Source of the DNA: Burkholderia seminalis DSM 23518
GTDB lineage: Bacteria > Pseudomonadota > Gammaproteobacteria > Burkholderiales > Burkholderiaceae
DNA: 53,257 nt
Assembly: GCF_902832885.1 (NCBI RefSeq)
Contig: NZ_CADFDK010000023.1
Span: forward strand, 1-53,257
Direction: 5' to 3'
This document shows, piece by piece, positions 35,604 to 43,798 of the stretch. The notes under the pieces are model-generated. The model was not told where the DNA came from. It saw only the letters and a list, made by a program, of their open reading frames with translations, and did no database searches. Both the position numbers and the translations under genes were made by a program. Each line of letters starts with the position of its first letter. The first letter of the stretch is position 1.

Positions 35604-36146
35604 CAGCGTCTCGATCGCCTTGTAGGCTTCTTCGCGCGACTTGAAAAAGAAGCCCTGACCCGCAACGTTCAGGGTCCATGGCCACGCGCGGCCGCGGTAG
35701 TTCGATTCGTTCAGCGCGATGCCGGCGAGGATCTTAGGATCGACGTTGGTGTGCAGCAGCTCGAACGGCACGACCGCACGGGAGCACGCCCATCCACCTC
35801 GACGTTCGGCGAGTGCCGCCTGCGCGCCGTCATCCAGTACGAGCGGTTGGAGCCAACCGCGGTCGATAAACCGGTCGTCCAATGCGACATTGCGCCCATC
35901 GATCGAGACCGTGACGCCGGCGTCACTCGAGCTGCGCACGGGCTGGCCGATCAGCGGAGACGCCCATTCGACGAACGCATCGAGGCCGCAGTAATAGACA
36001 GGCTTCCCCGGCAGCATCGCGACGCGTCGCACCGCGCCGTCCTGGATGACGACACTCACGGGGCTGATGACCTGCGCGATCACGGCCGAATGCGCATAAG
36101 CACTCGCCGATGCCATCGCGGTCGCAAAAATCAAGTGCTTGATCAT
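35541..36146 (-). CDS. VirB1-like lytic transglycosylase, C-terminally truncated
   Basis: The ORF has 201 codons, but genuine sequence ends at about residue 181 (EEAYKAIETLLAR, position about 35604); the last residues are antisense dnaE2. Signal peptide: HLIFATAMASASAYAHS. The transglycosylase domain starts at VDPKILAGIALNESNYRGRA with the likely catalytic Glu in LNES, and is cut before the conserved GLMQVN-type segment expected after LLARG. Family members open peptidoglycan for type IV secretion assembly. It overlaps the virB10-like gene by four bases. Loss of half the catalytic domain makes activity unlikely. Confidence 0.72.
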   Translation of the reverse strand: MIKHLIFATAMASASAYAHSAVIAQVISPVSVVIQDGAVRRVAMLPGKPVYYCGLDAFVEWASPLIGQPVRSSSDAGVTVSIDGRNVALDDRFIDRGWLQPLVLDDGAQAALAERRGGWACSRAVVPFELLHTNVDPKILAGIALNESNYRGRAWPWTLNVAGQGFFFKSREEAYKAIETLLARELAAAQRCQLLGRLQAI

Positions 36147-37417
36147 CGCGGCTCCCGGTACGGCTCGAGCACCATGTCGCGATTGATCTTCATCATGAAG
36201 TGCCGTTTGCCCGGCTTCGACGAGATTGTCGGCGGGATGTTTTTGTAGCGGTCGAGCACCGACTGCGCGGTTTGCGCCGCGATCTGCCCACCCGTGCTGC
36301 CCACAGTGGTGACGCCAAGCGGGCCGGACGTCGTGCTCTGATCGCTATTGCTGAAGGCGCGAACCAGAATGGCGGTCAGGAACGAGGTCGAGTAAATCTT
36401 GAAGAAGTGGTTGTTCACGTCACCACTGAAGCCGGCCGTGCCATCGCCGTCGGCACCTTGTGCGCCGTACAGCGGCACGTGCTTGCCGTTCGGCAGACGC
36501 ATCTCCGCGCCGGCGACGAGAATCGATTCCTGCCCCGGCTGAATGTCTGAGCTATAGGGCGCAACGATCGTGGTGCCCCACGGAATCACGAGGCAACGCC
36601 CGTCGCCATTGTTCGCGTACACGTCGCTTTCGACGATCAGAGACGCGGTGCCAGGACGATCCGAGTTGAGCGCCTCGTTCGAGAGAACCGGAATCTTCGC
36701 TGGCGGCGAGAGCGTGCAGCCGTGCGACTGGCCGACAAATCCAGTTCGCGCGAAATCCTTGTCGCCCTCGCTCAGCTGCGCGATGTCGTGCATGAATGCG
36801 TTGTCGCGTTGTTGCGTCGTCATCGATCCTGCCGCCGGCCCACCGCGTGATGCGAGTGCCGCCTGCGCCGTAGCCTCTTTCATGGCAGCGTCCTGAGCGG
36901 CCGCCTGCTGAAGCAGCATCTGTTGCGGCGAGATCATGCCGTTCGGTAGTTGCGGCTGCTGCGGCTGGGCCTCCTTAATCTTGACGCCAGGGCGGAAGAT
37001 CGGCGAAACAAAGATGCTGTCCTCGTCATTTGCAGCTTTGAGTTCCGCCGTGCTGGCGCTCGGCAGGACCGCGTCAGCCGACAGGGTCGGCTTCTTCGCA
37101 TTCGCAGCCGCGGCAGCGCTTGCGGCGGCTGCAGCTTCCGCAGCGCGCCGACGGGCTTCGGCCTGTTGCTGCTCGATGATCTTGTCGACGTCGGCTTTGT
37201 CAGCGTTGCTCTTGTCGACGGCTTCGGCGGCACGTTCACGCTTGGCCTTCAGCGCTTCTGCCTCCGCCTTGTTTGCTTCAACGGTCTGCGTGTAGAAGCC
37301 CAGCGAGCCGATACCAAGGGCAGCAATCGCGCCGATCGCAATCATGACGTTGCGCGGCACCTTGCCCTTGAACAAGGCTTTCTCTTCCGGGCTGCTCGGA
37401 TCGATCTGCTTTGCCAT
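36143..37417 (-). CDS. virB10: VirB10/TrbI-like type IV secretion protein
   Basis: 424 residues. A short cytoplasmic N-terminus, one membrane segment (NVMIAIGAIAALGIGSLGFY), a charged and Ala-rich coiled-coil linker (ADVDKIIEQQQAEARRRAAE), a Pro/Gln-rich stretch (QPQQPQLPNGM) and the C-terminal TrbI/VirB10 domain: RPGTASLIVESDVYANNGDG, CLVIPWGTTIVAPYSSDIQP, GQESILVAGAEMRLPNGKHV, with the final HFMMKINRDMVLEPYRE. VirB10 spans both membranes and gates the channel. It forms an operon with the virB9- and virB8-like genes. Confidence 0.93.
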   Translation of the reverse strand: MAKQIDPSSPEEKALFKGKVPRNVMIAIGAIAALGIGSLGFYTQTVEANKAEAEALKAKRERAAEAVDKSNADKADVDKIIEQQQAEARRRAAEAAAAASAAAAANAKKPTLSADAVLPSASTAELKAANDEDSIFVSPIFRPGVKIKEAQPQQPQLPNGMISPQQMLLQQAAAQDAAMKEATAQAALASRGGPAAGSMTTQQRDNAFMHDIAQLSEGDKDFARTGFVGQSHGCTLSPPAKIPVLSNEALNSDRPGTASLIVESDVYANNGDGRCLVIPWGTTIVAPYSSDIQPGQESILVAGAEMRLPNGKHVPLYGAQGADGDGTAGFSGDVNNHFFKIYSTSFLTAILVRAFSNSDQSTTSGPLGVTTVGSTGGQIAAQTAQSVLDRYKNIPPTISSKPGKRHFMMKINRDMVLEPYREPR

Positions 37418-37424
37418 ACCGATC

Positions 37425-38300
37425 TCAGAAGCCGAAGAGACCGCGACGGCCGCGGGTGATCGTCACTTCCTCGCCCGGTCGCGTGAGCTTCACCTCGTCC
37501 GCCAGTCGCTGAATGACGATGTACGGGCCGCGGCGGATGAAGTTCGGGCTGACGATGTCGCCACCGTCGTTGATGGTCGGCACGGCAAACGGCGTACGCG
37601 GCGGCATCCGAATCCAGATGAATGTGCCATCGTCGAAGACTGTCTCCGGTTTGAGCGAGCTCGTGCCGGAGACGGTGTATTCGAAGTTCAGCTTGTCGGG
37701 CGGCACACCGATCGGCCCGGAATCCGATTGACCAGTGTGATCCGCGTCGCGCTCGTCGCCTGCAGCGTTTCCGCGCGCGCGGACTTTCGCCATCAGCGAA
37801 TTCGGGTAGTTGAAACGGACATTCTGATAAAACAGCCCGCCGAGCGGCGATGAGACGAGCGTCAACTCGTACTCGCGCTTGTTCGTGCTTAGGTGCAGCG
37901 TGTTGACGAGGCCCGACTTGATCGGCTTCACGTAGACGTGATTTGCTCCGTCGGTATCGACGATCCACTGCCGCGAGTCGCCCATCGCCGGATCGCTAGT
38001 CAGGCTCTCGCCGCGTTCCAGCTCGATCGTCGTGAGCTTCAGCGGCGCCGTCATCACGCGAAATATTTGGTCGTTGCTGTACGAAAACACGGCCATGCGT
38101 GCGTCGCCGGGCATCGTGATCGGATCGGTACCTGAGTTGTACGGATTCACCGGGCTCATCGCGTCGCCGATGATGCTGCCGACATCGAAACCGGGAATCG
38201 GCGAAACAGGACTCGCGGAATTCTTTGCAGCGAACGCATTGGCCGACGCCGCGATCAACGCGAGCGCGCTCCAGGTCAGGAGGGAACGTGGTCGTTTCAT
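37425..38300 (-). CDS. virB9: VirB9-like type IV secretion protein
   Basis: 291 residues. Signal peptide (LLTWSALALIAASANAFA). VirB9 family features: GDARMAVFSYSNDQIFRVMT, LERGESLTSDPAMGDSRQWI, HVYVKPIKSGLVNTLHLSTN and the C-terminal FDDGTFIWIRMPPRTPFAVP, with VSPNFIRRGPYIVIQRLADE. With VirB7 and VirB10 it forms the outer-membrane core complex. A VirB7 lipoprotein was not found in the 7-bp gap. Starts inside the virB8-like stop (4-bp overlap). Confidence 0.93.
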   Translation of the reverse strand: MKRPRSLLTWSALALIAASANAFAAKNSASPVSPIPGFDVGSIIGDAMSPVNPYNSGTDPITMPGDARMAVFSYSNDQIFRVMTAPLKLTTIELERGESLTSDPAMGDSRQWIVDTDGANHVYVKPIKSGLVNTLHLSTNKREYELTLVSSPLGGLFYQNVRFNYPNSLMAKVRARGNAAGDERDADHTGQSDSGPIGVPPDKLNFEYTVSGTSSLKPETVFDDGTFIWIRMPPRTPFAVPTINDGGDIVSPNFIRRGPYIVIQRLADEVKLTRPGEEVTITRGRRGLFGF

Positions 38301-39013
38301 GCGCCGGTTTTTTGCAGAGTGAAGAACGGGTAGTAAAGGCCGTACGGATTCGTGCCGAGTACGTCTTCCGCGGTCGGAGGAATGATTTGGTAGCGCATCG
38401 TCAGCGCGAAGCGGACGTCGACGGGCTTGTCGGTGGGCGATTGCCGGGTCGAGGTTGTGAATTCGACAACGACGGTCGAATCCTCCAACAACGAGACGTT
38501 GGTGACCTTCGGCTCACGGACCAGCTTCGGATTGGTGGTGATCTGGTCGAACGGTTTGTCCTCGCTGATCCAAGACGCGAACTGGTTCTTCGCGTTACCG
38601 ACCATCTTTGCTTTGACGGCGTTGATGTTCTTGGCGAGGCGTGAGGTGCGGATATCGTCGGTGAGGACCGGCTCGATCGTGAACCAGTGCTCGACGTCCT
38701 GTTTGATCGCCGTGCGTTTCGCTTGATCGTCGGGGTTGTACGCGGCCAGTTGCTTGACCAACGGATTACCGCCGGCATCGGACGAGACACCGTAGGCCCT
38801 CACCACCGACGGCGGCGGTTGCCGGGTGTACAGGGCGCCACCAGCGATGATCGCAAGGACGAAACAAAAGGTCTTCCAGTGATTGGCTTCGACGCGCAGA
38901 CGGGTCCCCTGATCGAAGATGATCGTCTCGGGATCTTCGTTCGAGTAATGGCCGGGCGCCGGCGACAGGGCGACCTGCTTCTTGCTACGGGGAAAGAGTC
39001 TGGGGAGTCGCAT
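38297..39013 (-). CDS. virB8: VirB8-like type IV secretion protein
   Basis: 238 residues from ATG 39013 (GGA about 8 bases upstream); the longer frame begins with GTG at 39067. It has a cytoplasmic N-terminus, one membrane segment (FCFVLAIIAGGALYT) and the periplasmic VirB8 domain (DQAKRTAIKQDVEHWFTIEP, VREPKVTNVSLLEDSTVVVE, VRFALTMRYQIIPPTAEDVL). VirB8 helps nucleate the secretion channel. No VirB2-VirB7 or VirB11/VirB4 genes lie in the window, so the locus looks like a broken or spread-out conjugation system. Confidence 0.88.
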   Translation of the reverse strand: MRLPRLFPRSKKQVALSPAPGHYSNEDPETIIFDQGTRLRVEANHWKTFCFVLAIIAGGALYTRQPPPSVVRAYGVSSDAGGNPLVKQLAAYNPDDQAKRTAIKQDVEHWFTIEPVLTDDIRTSRLAKNINAVKAKMVGNAKNQFASWISEDKPFDQITTNPKLVREPKVTNVSLLEDSTVVVEFTTSTRQSPTDKPVDVRFALTMRYQIIPPTAEDVLGTNPYGLYYPFFTLQKTGA

Positions 39014-39341
39014 CACGGAGTTCCAATTGGGACGGATCAATTGGAACAGCCGAGGCGACAACGGCACCTGGGAAAAGAGCCGTGATTTCAGGGACCTTTT
39101 CGAGCCGCAAAGAATCGCTGGCCATCGGTGCGACTGCGCGCAATCAGTTGAGGGGCGTACGGCAATAAGCCCTATGAAAATCGTGAGCTTTTGGGCCTTG
39201 CGTTTACGACTACATCGATAGAATTAGTACGCCGTCGTTGCACGCGTTGCACGCAACACCCTGGTGGTGACGAGACGGCAGCCATTCGTAAATCATTGTT
39301 TTCGCACGATTCTCAAGCCGGTCCTCGTTCGAGGAATCCTG
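39014..39341. other. Intergenic region
   Basis: Upstream of the virB8-like gene and of the KorB-like gene, which are divergent. No gene or clear promoter was recognised. The repeated GCACGCGTTGCACGCAAC around 39238 is a minor local feature. Confidence 0.35.
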
Positions 39342-39372
39342 ATGCCCCCTCAACCGGTTGAGGGGCATTTTT
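39342..39372 (+). terminator. Strong hairpin followed by T-run (terminator or attenuator)
   Basis: ATGCCCCCTCAACC pairs with GGTTGAGGGGCAT (one extra C), directly followed by five T. It has the form of an intrinsic terminator on the plus strand, but lies 42 bp upstream of the start chosen for the KorB-like gene and no plus-strand gene ends nearby. It may therefore be an attenuator in that gene's leader. Confidence 0.6.
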
Positions 39373-39413
39373 CAGAAACAACAACAATTGACGATCAACG
39401 ATCCTCGACTCGT

Positions 39414-39989
39414 ATGACCTGTTCCAAATCGTGTAATAGTTCGGCCGCTGAGGAAACAGGCTTCTGCCGAGATCGGTTGGCCGCGGTCGCGCGACATGAG
39501 GATCTCCGTGGGGCCGGCGCTCCACCCGTTGTGCTGGGCACGTTCTATCGAGAGCAGTTAGACCGGCAGCTTTGGCCGAGTCAAGCATCGATGGCCGCCG
39601 CCTTCAAAGTGTCGAAGGCGATTGTCACACGATCAATTCAAGCGTCTTTGCTTCCGCCCGACGTGATCGCCTCGTTCGGCGGACCATGTCAAGTGTCATA
39701 CCGGACAGCAGATATCGCTGCGAAATTGATCCAGAAGGTTGGTACGGACCTTGTCACGCGAAGGGCTCTAACCGTTCCGGCCAACATTGCTCCATCGAAA
39801 GTGATATCGATACTGTCTACGGGCGTGGTCCAACCCGAAGACGGTGTCGAACTTCGACTGTCTGTAGGTGCAAACGGAAGGTACCTCAGAATCGATGCGC
39901 CTCATATCGACCTTGTAGTTCCCCATCTTGCCGTACTGCAAGATCTGCTGAACGCTCTATTTCCGTCGGTCATTCCGCGGAGACGCTAA
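39414..39989 (+). CDS. KorB/ParB-like helix-turn-helix protein beside the origin
   Basis: 191 residues from ATG 39414; longer starts (39264, 39342) would run through the terminator-like hairpin. The segment LGTFYREQLDRQLWPSQASM, AAAFKVSKAIVTRSIQASLL, PPDVIASFGGPCQVSYRTAD resembles the KorB/ParB helix-turn-helix domain. The N-terminal ParB nuclease-like domain is absent. Directly followed by the iterons of the replication origin, so a role in copy control or repression of rep is plausible. The function is inferred from fold and location. Confidence 0.7.
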   Translation: MTCSKSCNSSAAEETGFCRDRLAAVARHEDLRGAGAPPVVLGTFYREQLDRQLWPSQASMAAAFKVSKAIVTRSIQASLLPPDVIASFGGPCQVSYRTADIAAKLIQKVGTDLVTRRALTVPANIAPSKVISILSTGVVQPEDGVELRLSVGANGRYLRIDAPHIDLVVPHLAVLQDLLNALFPSVIPRRR

Positions 39990-40005
39990 CGGTATTGTCG
40001 AACGG

Positions 40006-41004
40006 GTGACGGATTCCGACCTCGAGGGAATTGCCAGGCGATGAGTGACATTTTCCGACCCAGTGCTTTCGGCAGACCGTGGAACATAATAAGTCGGCGG
40101 AGCGCAATGGTGACGGTTTCCGACCCGAGGCGTGCCGAGATGCCGAGAGGTGACATTTTCCGACCTGCAGCGACAGTTGCCAAAAGTGACGAATTCCGAC
40201 CTGCTGACTTTGGCCGGAAAGTGACATATTCCGACCTTCTAACTCGACGCCTCAGAAGTGACGTTTTCCGACCCAGTGTGCGGTTCCAAAGGTGACACTA
40301 TCCGACCTAGACGTAGAGCTGACGGTGACAGATTCCGACCTGGCAAGCATCTCGATAAGTGACAAATTCCGACCTGAGGTGGAAGATCTTCTTCTCTTTC
40401 ATACGCCGGGATTTCGCACCGACAGTGACGTTTTCCGACCCAAGGGCCTGCCATTTCTATGACTTTTTCCGACCCGTCGCGATGGTTTTTCCGCCGATGA
40501 CCCGCCCCAGCCGTGGGACTGGCCCTCATAGTTTGTGGAAAAGGTGACGTTTTCCGACCCGGCAGTCCGCTTCCTCATTGTTCTGGGGGTCTAGGCGGTC
40601 AAAGGTGAGTGAGTACTTAGTACCTTTGGGCCGGTCAGGTCGGAAAGCGTCACCTTTTCCGCTTGCAACCCAGTCTTTCCGGCCAATAGGACGCTGATCG
40701 GAGGTCCTAGAGCCGCGTGGAGGTCGGAAAATGTCACTTTTAAGTGACCCGGTGTGCGTTGGAGGCAGGTGTCAGGGGGTTGTTGTTGTATAGGAGCAAC
40801 TTTCAAACAGTGCTTTTTGTAAGACAGTTTGTAGAACCGTTTGTAAAACCTTTTGTAAACGCTGTGCCCCGTCCCGCACAGGCTTGCCAGGTAAGGCTTT
40901 GCCGGACGTCACAGTCGAGAAACTGTGACGTTTGCCGACCCGGAGGTGACGCAATCCGACCCTAAGTAGACACAAAGCGGGCCGGCGGTGACAAATTTCG
41001 ACCG
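40006..41004. repeat. oriV: Plasmid origin: array of 17-bp iterons
   Basis: At least 18 copies of GTGACRNNTTCCGACCY or close variants. Direct copies begin at 40006, 40045, 40110, 40150, 40186, 40221, 40258, 40292, 40325, 40359, 40425, 40459 (degenerate), 40544, 40925, 40946 and 40988. Two copies are inverted, at 40637-40653 and 40721-40737. Spacing is irregular (21-119 bp). Iterons are binding sites for the Rep initiator encoded just downstream; inverted copies commonly act as operators or handcuffing sites. No protein gene is credible in this 1.1-kb interval. Confidence 0.9.
40816..40863. repeat. Four 12-bp direct repeats, candidate unwinding element
   Basis: Four head-to-tail 12-mers of the form TTTGTARAACCN: TTTGTAAGACAG, TTTGTAGAACCG, TTTGTAAAACCT and TTTGTAAACGCT. 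They lie between the inverted iterons and the last direct iterons. AT-rich 12- or 13-mers are typical of the DNA unwinding element of iteron plasmids. Confidence 0.7.
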
Positions 41005-41013
41005 TTATCCACA
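41005..41013 (+). promoter_or_regulatory. DnaA box
   Basis: TTATCCACA, a perfect match to the DnaA consensus TTATNCACA, immediately after the last iteron and 66 bp before the rep start. Confidence 0.75.
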
Positions 41014-41078
41014 ACGGTGACTTGCGCCCTGAGCATGTCACCTTATAATTGTGACACCCTCCGCTGAAGGTCACCTTT

Positions 41079-41960
41079 GTGAACAAAAAGGCAAAAAACC
41101 AGTCCGAGCCGGCTCAGGTCGAGATCGTAGAACTCGAACCTCTCCAGATCGAGCCGTTGGACGAACCTGCTCTGGACGGTGATGGCCGCGTACGGGGGAC
41201 TGTTGCCATGAGCCGAGCTCTGGTCAATGCCCAGCAAGGCCTGACCCTAAACGAGAAGCGGGTCATGATGGCAGCGCTCCGATGCATAGATAGCAAGAAG
41301 TCACCGTACTTGCATGGTAAGGGTAACGGCTATGTAAGTGTTCGTGTTCGAGCCGACGAGTTCGCCGCGCTGGCAGCACTTGCTCCGCGGTCCGGCGAGA
41401 AGCAGGCCACTGCCGCGTATGAGGGACTGAAAGAAGGCTGTGCGAGTCTTCAAAAGCGTCAATTGACGTACATGGATGGCCCGAGGAAGGTGGTACTGAA
41501 TTGGGTGTGGAAGGCGGTTTATCATGAACGAGAAGGATGGGCAGAAGTTTCCTTCTCTCCGGATTTAACGCCCCACATCTTCATGTTGCAGCGGCGTTTC
41601 GTCTCGTATCAACTCGAGTTTGCCCGAGGGCTACAGTCACTTTATTCGTGGCGGCTCCTCGAACTGTTGATGCGAGAGCGGGATCGGGGCAGGCTCCTGA
41701 TCACGTTGGAGGATTTCCGCCACGTGCTTGAAATCCCTGCTACGTACCGCTTTGCCGACATCAAGCGTCGGGTGATTGAAACCGCTGTGAACGAGCTGAA
41801 CGCAAAGGCGGATCTTGTAATTTCCTGGACACCGGTGAAACTCGGCCGCGCTGTGAATTCGCTCGATTTCAAGTTTATCCAGAATCCGCAAAGCCGCCTC
41901 GCACTGGACGGCGACTTGCCCTTTGAAGAATCAAGTGCAGCGGCAACTGCCGGAAGCTGA
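41079..41960 (+). CDS. Plasmid replication initiator (Rep_3 / RepB family)
   Basis: 293 residues, GTG start with GAAGG upstream. Two winged-helix domains typical of iteron-binding initiators. The first spans about 45-170 (LVNAQQGLTLNEKRVMMAAL, RVRADEFAALAAL, QKRQLTYMDGPRKVVLNWVW). The second spans about 175-275 (FSPDLTPHIFMLQRRFVSYQ, SLYSWRLLELLMRERDRGRL, YRFADIKRRVIETAVNELNA). It would bind the iterons just upstream and recruit DnaA and helicase. Rep of this class also represses its own promoter through inverted half-iterons. Confidence 0.94.
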   Translation: MNKKAKNQSEPAQVEIVELEPLQIEPLDEPALDGDGRVRGTVAMSRALVNAQQGLTLNEKRVMMAALRCIDSKKSPYLHGKGNGYVSVRVRADEFAALAALAPRSGEKQATAAYEGLKEGCASLQKRQLTYMDGPRKVVLNWVWKAVYHEREGWAEVSFSPDLTPHIFMLQRRFVSYQLEFARGLQSLYSWRLLELLMRERDRGRLLITLEDFRHVLEIPATYRFADIKRRVIETAVNELNAKADLVISWTPVKLGRAVNSLDFKFIQNPQSRLALDGDLPFEESSAAATAGS

Positions 41961-41993
41961 AGCGCGACGGCCTCGCAGTAGTTCCGTCGCGCT
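41961..41993 (+). terminator. GC-rich hairpin after rep
   Basis: Perfect 10-bp arms AGCGCGACGG and CCGTCGCGCT around a 13-base loop, beginning immediately after the rep stop codon. There is no T-run, so termination efficiency is uncertain. It also faces the convergent parAB operon. Confidence 0.5.
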
Positions 41994-42076
41994 ACATCGC
42001 TTGTAGTACGGCACGGGGTGAATGCCACTCTAGCTGTGTTGCCTACCCGGCGGACATACGTGGGTGTGGCACATCG

Positions 42077-43108
42077 CTACTTCAGTTGGTGGCCGTCTTC
42101 CGCAAGGAGCTTTTTGAAGGCCGCAACGTATGCCTCGGCTTTTTCGGCCGAACCTAGAGCGAGGTCCAGACGGACCTTCCCGTCGCCCCATTCCTTGATC
42201 GCACCGATCTCAGCCCCTTCAACAGTTGACACCTTGTACTGTCGCGAAAGGGACTTCCGTGGGGCTCGGCCATTTTCGAGACTTTCGCGTATAGCCTTCA
42301 CCTTCTGAAACGGCAATTCCTCGTCACGAATGCGCTCGGCAAATGCCAAGGTGCGCTTCTCGTCCGATGCCTTGAGGAACAGGGTGAGCTCGTAGCTAGT
42401 TGATAAGCCGAATTGTTTGGGATGCGAACCGATCACGTCCAGGACTGACTGCGGCAGATCCAGCAGCGCGAGAATTTTGCTGACCTTGGATTTGCCTTCC
42501 TCCACCAAGACCGCCAGCTCGTCATTCGATTTTGCATGACCCTGATCGAGAAGTTTCTTGTACCCGAGTGCGACGTCCAAAATTGTTTCCTGCTCGCGCT
42601 CGTTGTTTGCGGCTCGGGCAAGGCGGTAGAAATCTATCGGGTCCAGGCCTTCGAGAAGCTTCACATCCAACGTCTCGAAGCGATTCCGGAGCGCACCAAG
42701 CTTTCGGAACTGGCCGTCGATCAAGATTGCGCGGTCGGGAAAGTCGGGGTGGCGTCCGGCAAGCACGGGGACGAGTTGGCCATCTCGGGCCATTGAGGCT
42801 GCGCGCGCGGCGATGAGCTCTTCTTTGTAGATAGTGCGACTGTTGAGCGGGTTATCGTCGATATGGCTTATTGGCATTGTTATATACCGCGCCTGCACCT
42901 TCCCTGCTTGCTCCAGGCCTGCCAAATACGCTTCTGCAGCCGATCTCGTCGGGGCAGCGACATTCTCATTGGGCTGATCCAATAGGCTGCTTCGGCCGCT
43001 CAATGCTTCATCAACGCGGTCGAACCTTGAAGGTGCCGCCGTCACGCGCATTGTCTGGTCGCGCTTTACACCTGCATTAAGCGCCGCAGAGAAGTCTTTC
43101 TTGCTCAT
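42077..43108 (-). CDS. parB: Partition protein ParB
   Basis: 343 residues. The ParB N-terminal CTPase domain shows MPISHIDDNPLNSRTIYKEE, MARDGQLVPVLAGRHP and AILIDGQFRKLGAL. The helix-turn-helix region follows (SNDELAVLVEEGKSKVSKIL, ALLDLPQSVLDVIGSHP), and a C-terminal dimer domain ends the protein. It should load on the palindromes upstream of parA and work with ParA to segregate plasmid copies. It overlaps the parA stop by four bases (ATGA). Confidence 0.93.
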   Translation of the reverse strand: MSKKDFSAALNAGVKRDQTMRVTAAPSRFDRVDEALSGRSSLLDQPNENVAAPTRSAAEAYLAGLEQAGKVQARYITMPISHIDDNPLNSRTIYKEELIAARAASMARDGQLVPVLAGRHPDFPDRAILIDGQFRKLGALRNRFETLDVKLLEGLDPIDFYRLARAANNEREQETILDVALGYKKLLDQGHAKSNDELAVLVEEGKSKVSKILALLDLPQSVLDVIGSHPKQFGLSTSYELTLFLKASDEKRTLAFAERIRDEELPFQKVKAIRESLENGRAPRKSLSRQYKVSTVEGAEIGAIKEWGDGKVRLDLALGSAEKAEAYVAAFKKLLAEDGHQLK

Positions 43109-43764
43109 GCTCGCACCTCCAGAACTTCAAGAATTTCGTCGACAAGATCATTCAACTCTTTGTGGGCGGCCTTGGCCGAGCGGAGTTGAAGGACAGTAGC
43201 ACCAGATACCTCTGCTTCCTTGTAGGCGGTGCGGAAGCCGAGCTTCGTTTTCAGCATGGGAAGCTCATCGTCTCCAGCCGCAGCTTCAAAGATCTGCTTC
43301 ACGATCGTGACGTTCTGGTTCATGTTTGCGAACGAACGAAGCTTGAGATCCGGGTTGCGGATCTGTGCCTCCATACCTAATTTTTTTGCCTCTTGAACCG
43401 CCCAGAGGTTGCCGCCCGACGCTGCGATGGGAATTAGGCCCAGGTCAGAAATAAGAAGGGCAACGGAGGGCGCAGCCGATTTAATGGCGGGCGGACAGTC
43501 GATGACAATAAAATCATAGTCATTCACGTACTTTGCAATCTCCCGATCCGGCCGAGGACTTAGCGCCAGGTTCGAAATAGCTGCCGGGTACGGTCGATCA
43601 TCTGGGGCCGCGCCGACTGAGAGTGTTGCGGTGCCCTGCTCGTCCAAGTCGACTAGCATGGTTCGATAGCCTCGCAGGCCGAAGGCACCCGCGATATTGG
43701 TCGAGGTCGTTGTTTTCCCCGACCCTCCTTTCTGGTTGAAGACGGCAATAATTTTTGCGGCCAT
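43105..43764 (-). CDS. parA: Partition ATPase ParA (small type)
   Basis: 219 residues, no N-terminal helix-turn-helix, so a short ParA. Deviant Walker A NQKGGSGKTTTSTNIAGAFG, Walker A' TMLVDLDEQGTATLS, Walker B DFIVIDCPPAIKSAAPSVAL. Short ParAs of type Ib usually pair with short ParBs and are regulated by them; here the partner is a full-length ParB. The seven palindromes directly upstream are likely both centromere and operator. Confidence 0.94.
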   Translation of the reverse strand: MAAKIIAVFNQKGGSGKTTTSTNIAGAFGLRGYRTMLVDLDEQGTATLSVGAAPDDRPYPAAISNLALSPRPDREIAKYVNDYDFIVIDCPPAIKSAAPSVALLISDLGLIPIAASGGNLWAVQEAKKLGMEAQIRNPDLKLRSFANMNQNVTIVKQIFEAAAGDDELPMLKTKLGFRTAYKEAEVSGATVLQLRSAKAAHKELNDLVDEILEVLEVRA

Positions 43765-43798
43765 GCGTTCTCCTTATGCGCTCGGTGCTCGGACAGAA

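Noticed and set aside
35124-36248. 374-codon plus-strand ORF
   Set aside because: Its first part is the dnaE2 fragment and the rest is antisense to the virB1- and virB10-like genes; it is not one gene.
40041-40529. ORFs on both strands in the origin region
   Set aside because: They are translations of the iterons (repeated FRP and SGRNLS-like peptides), with no protein character.
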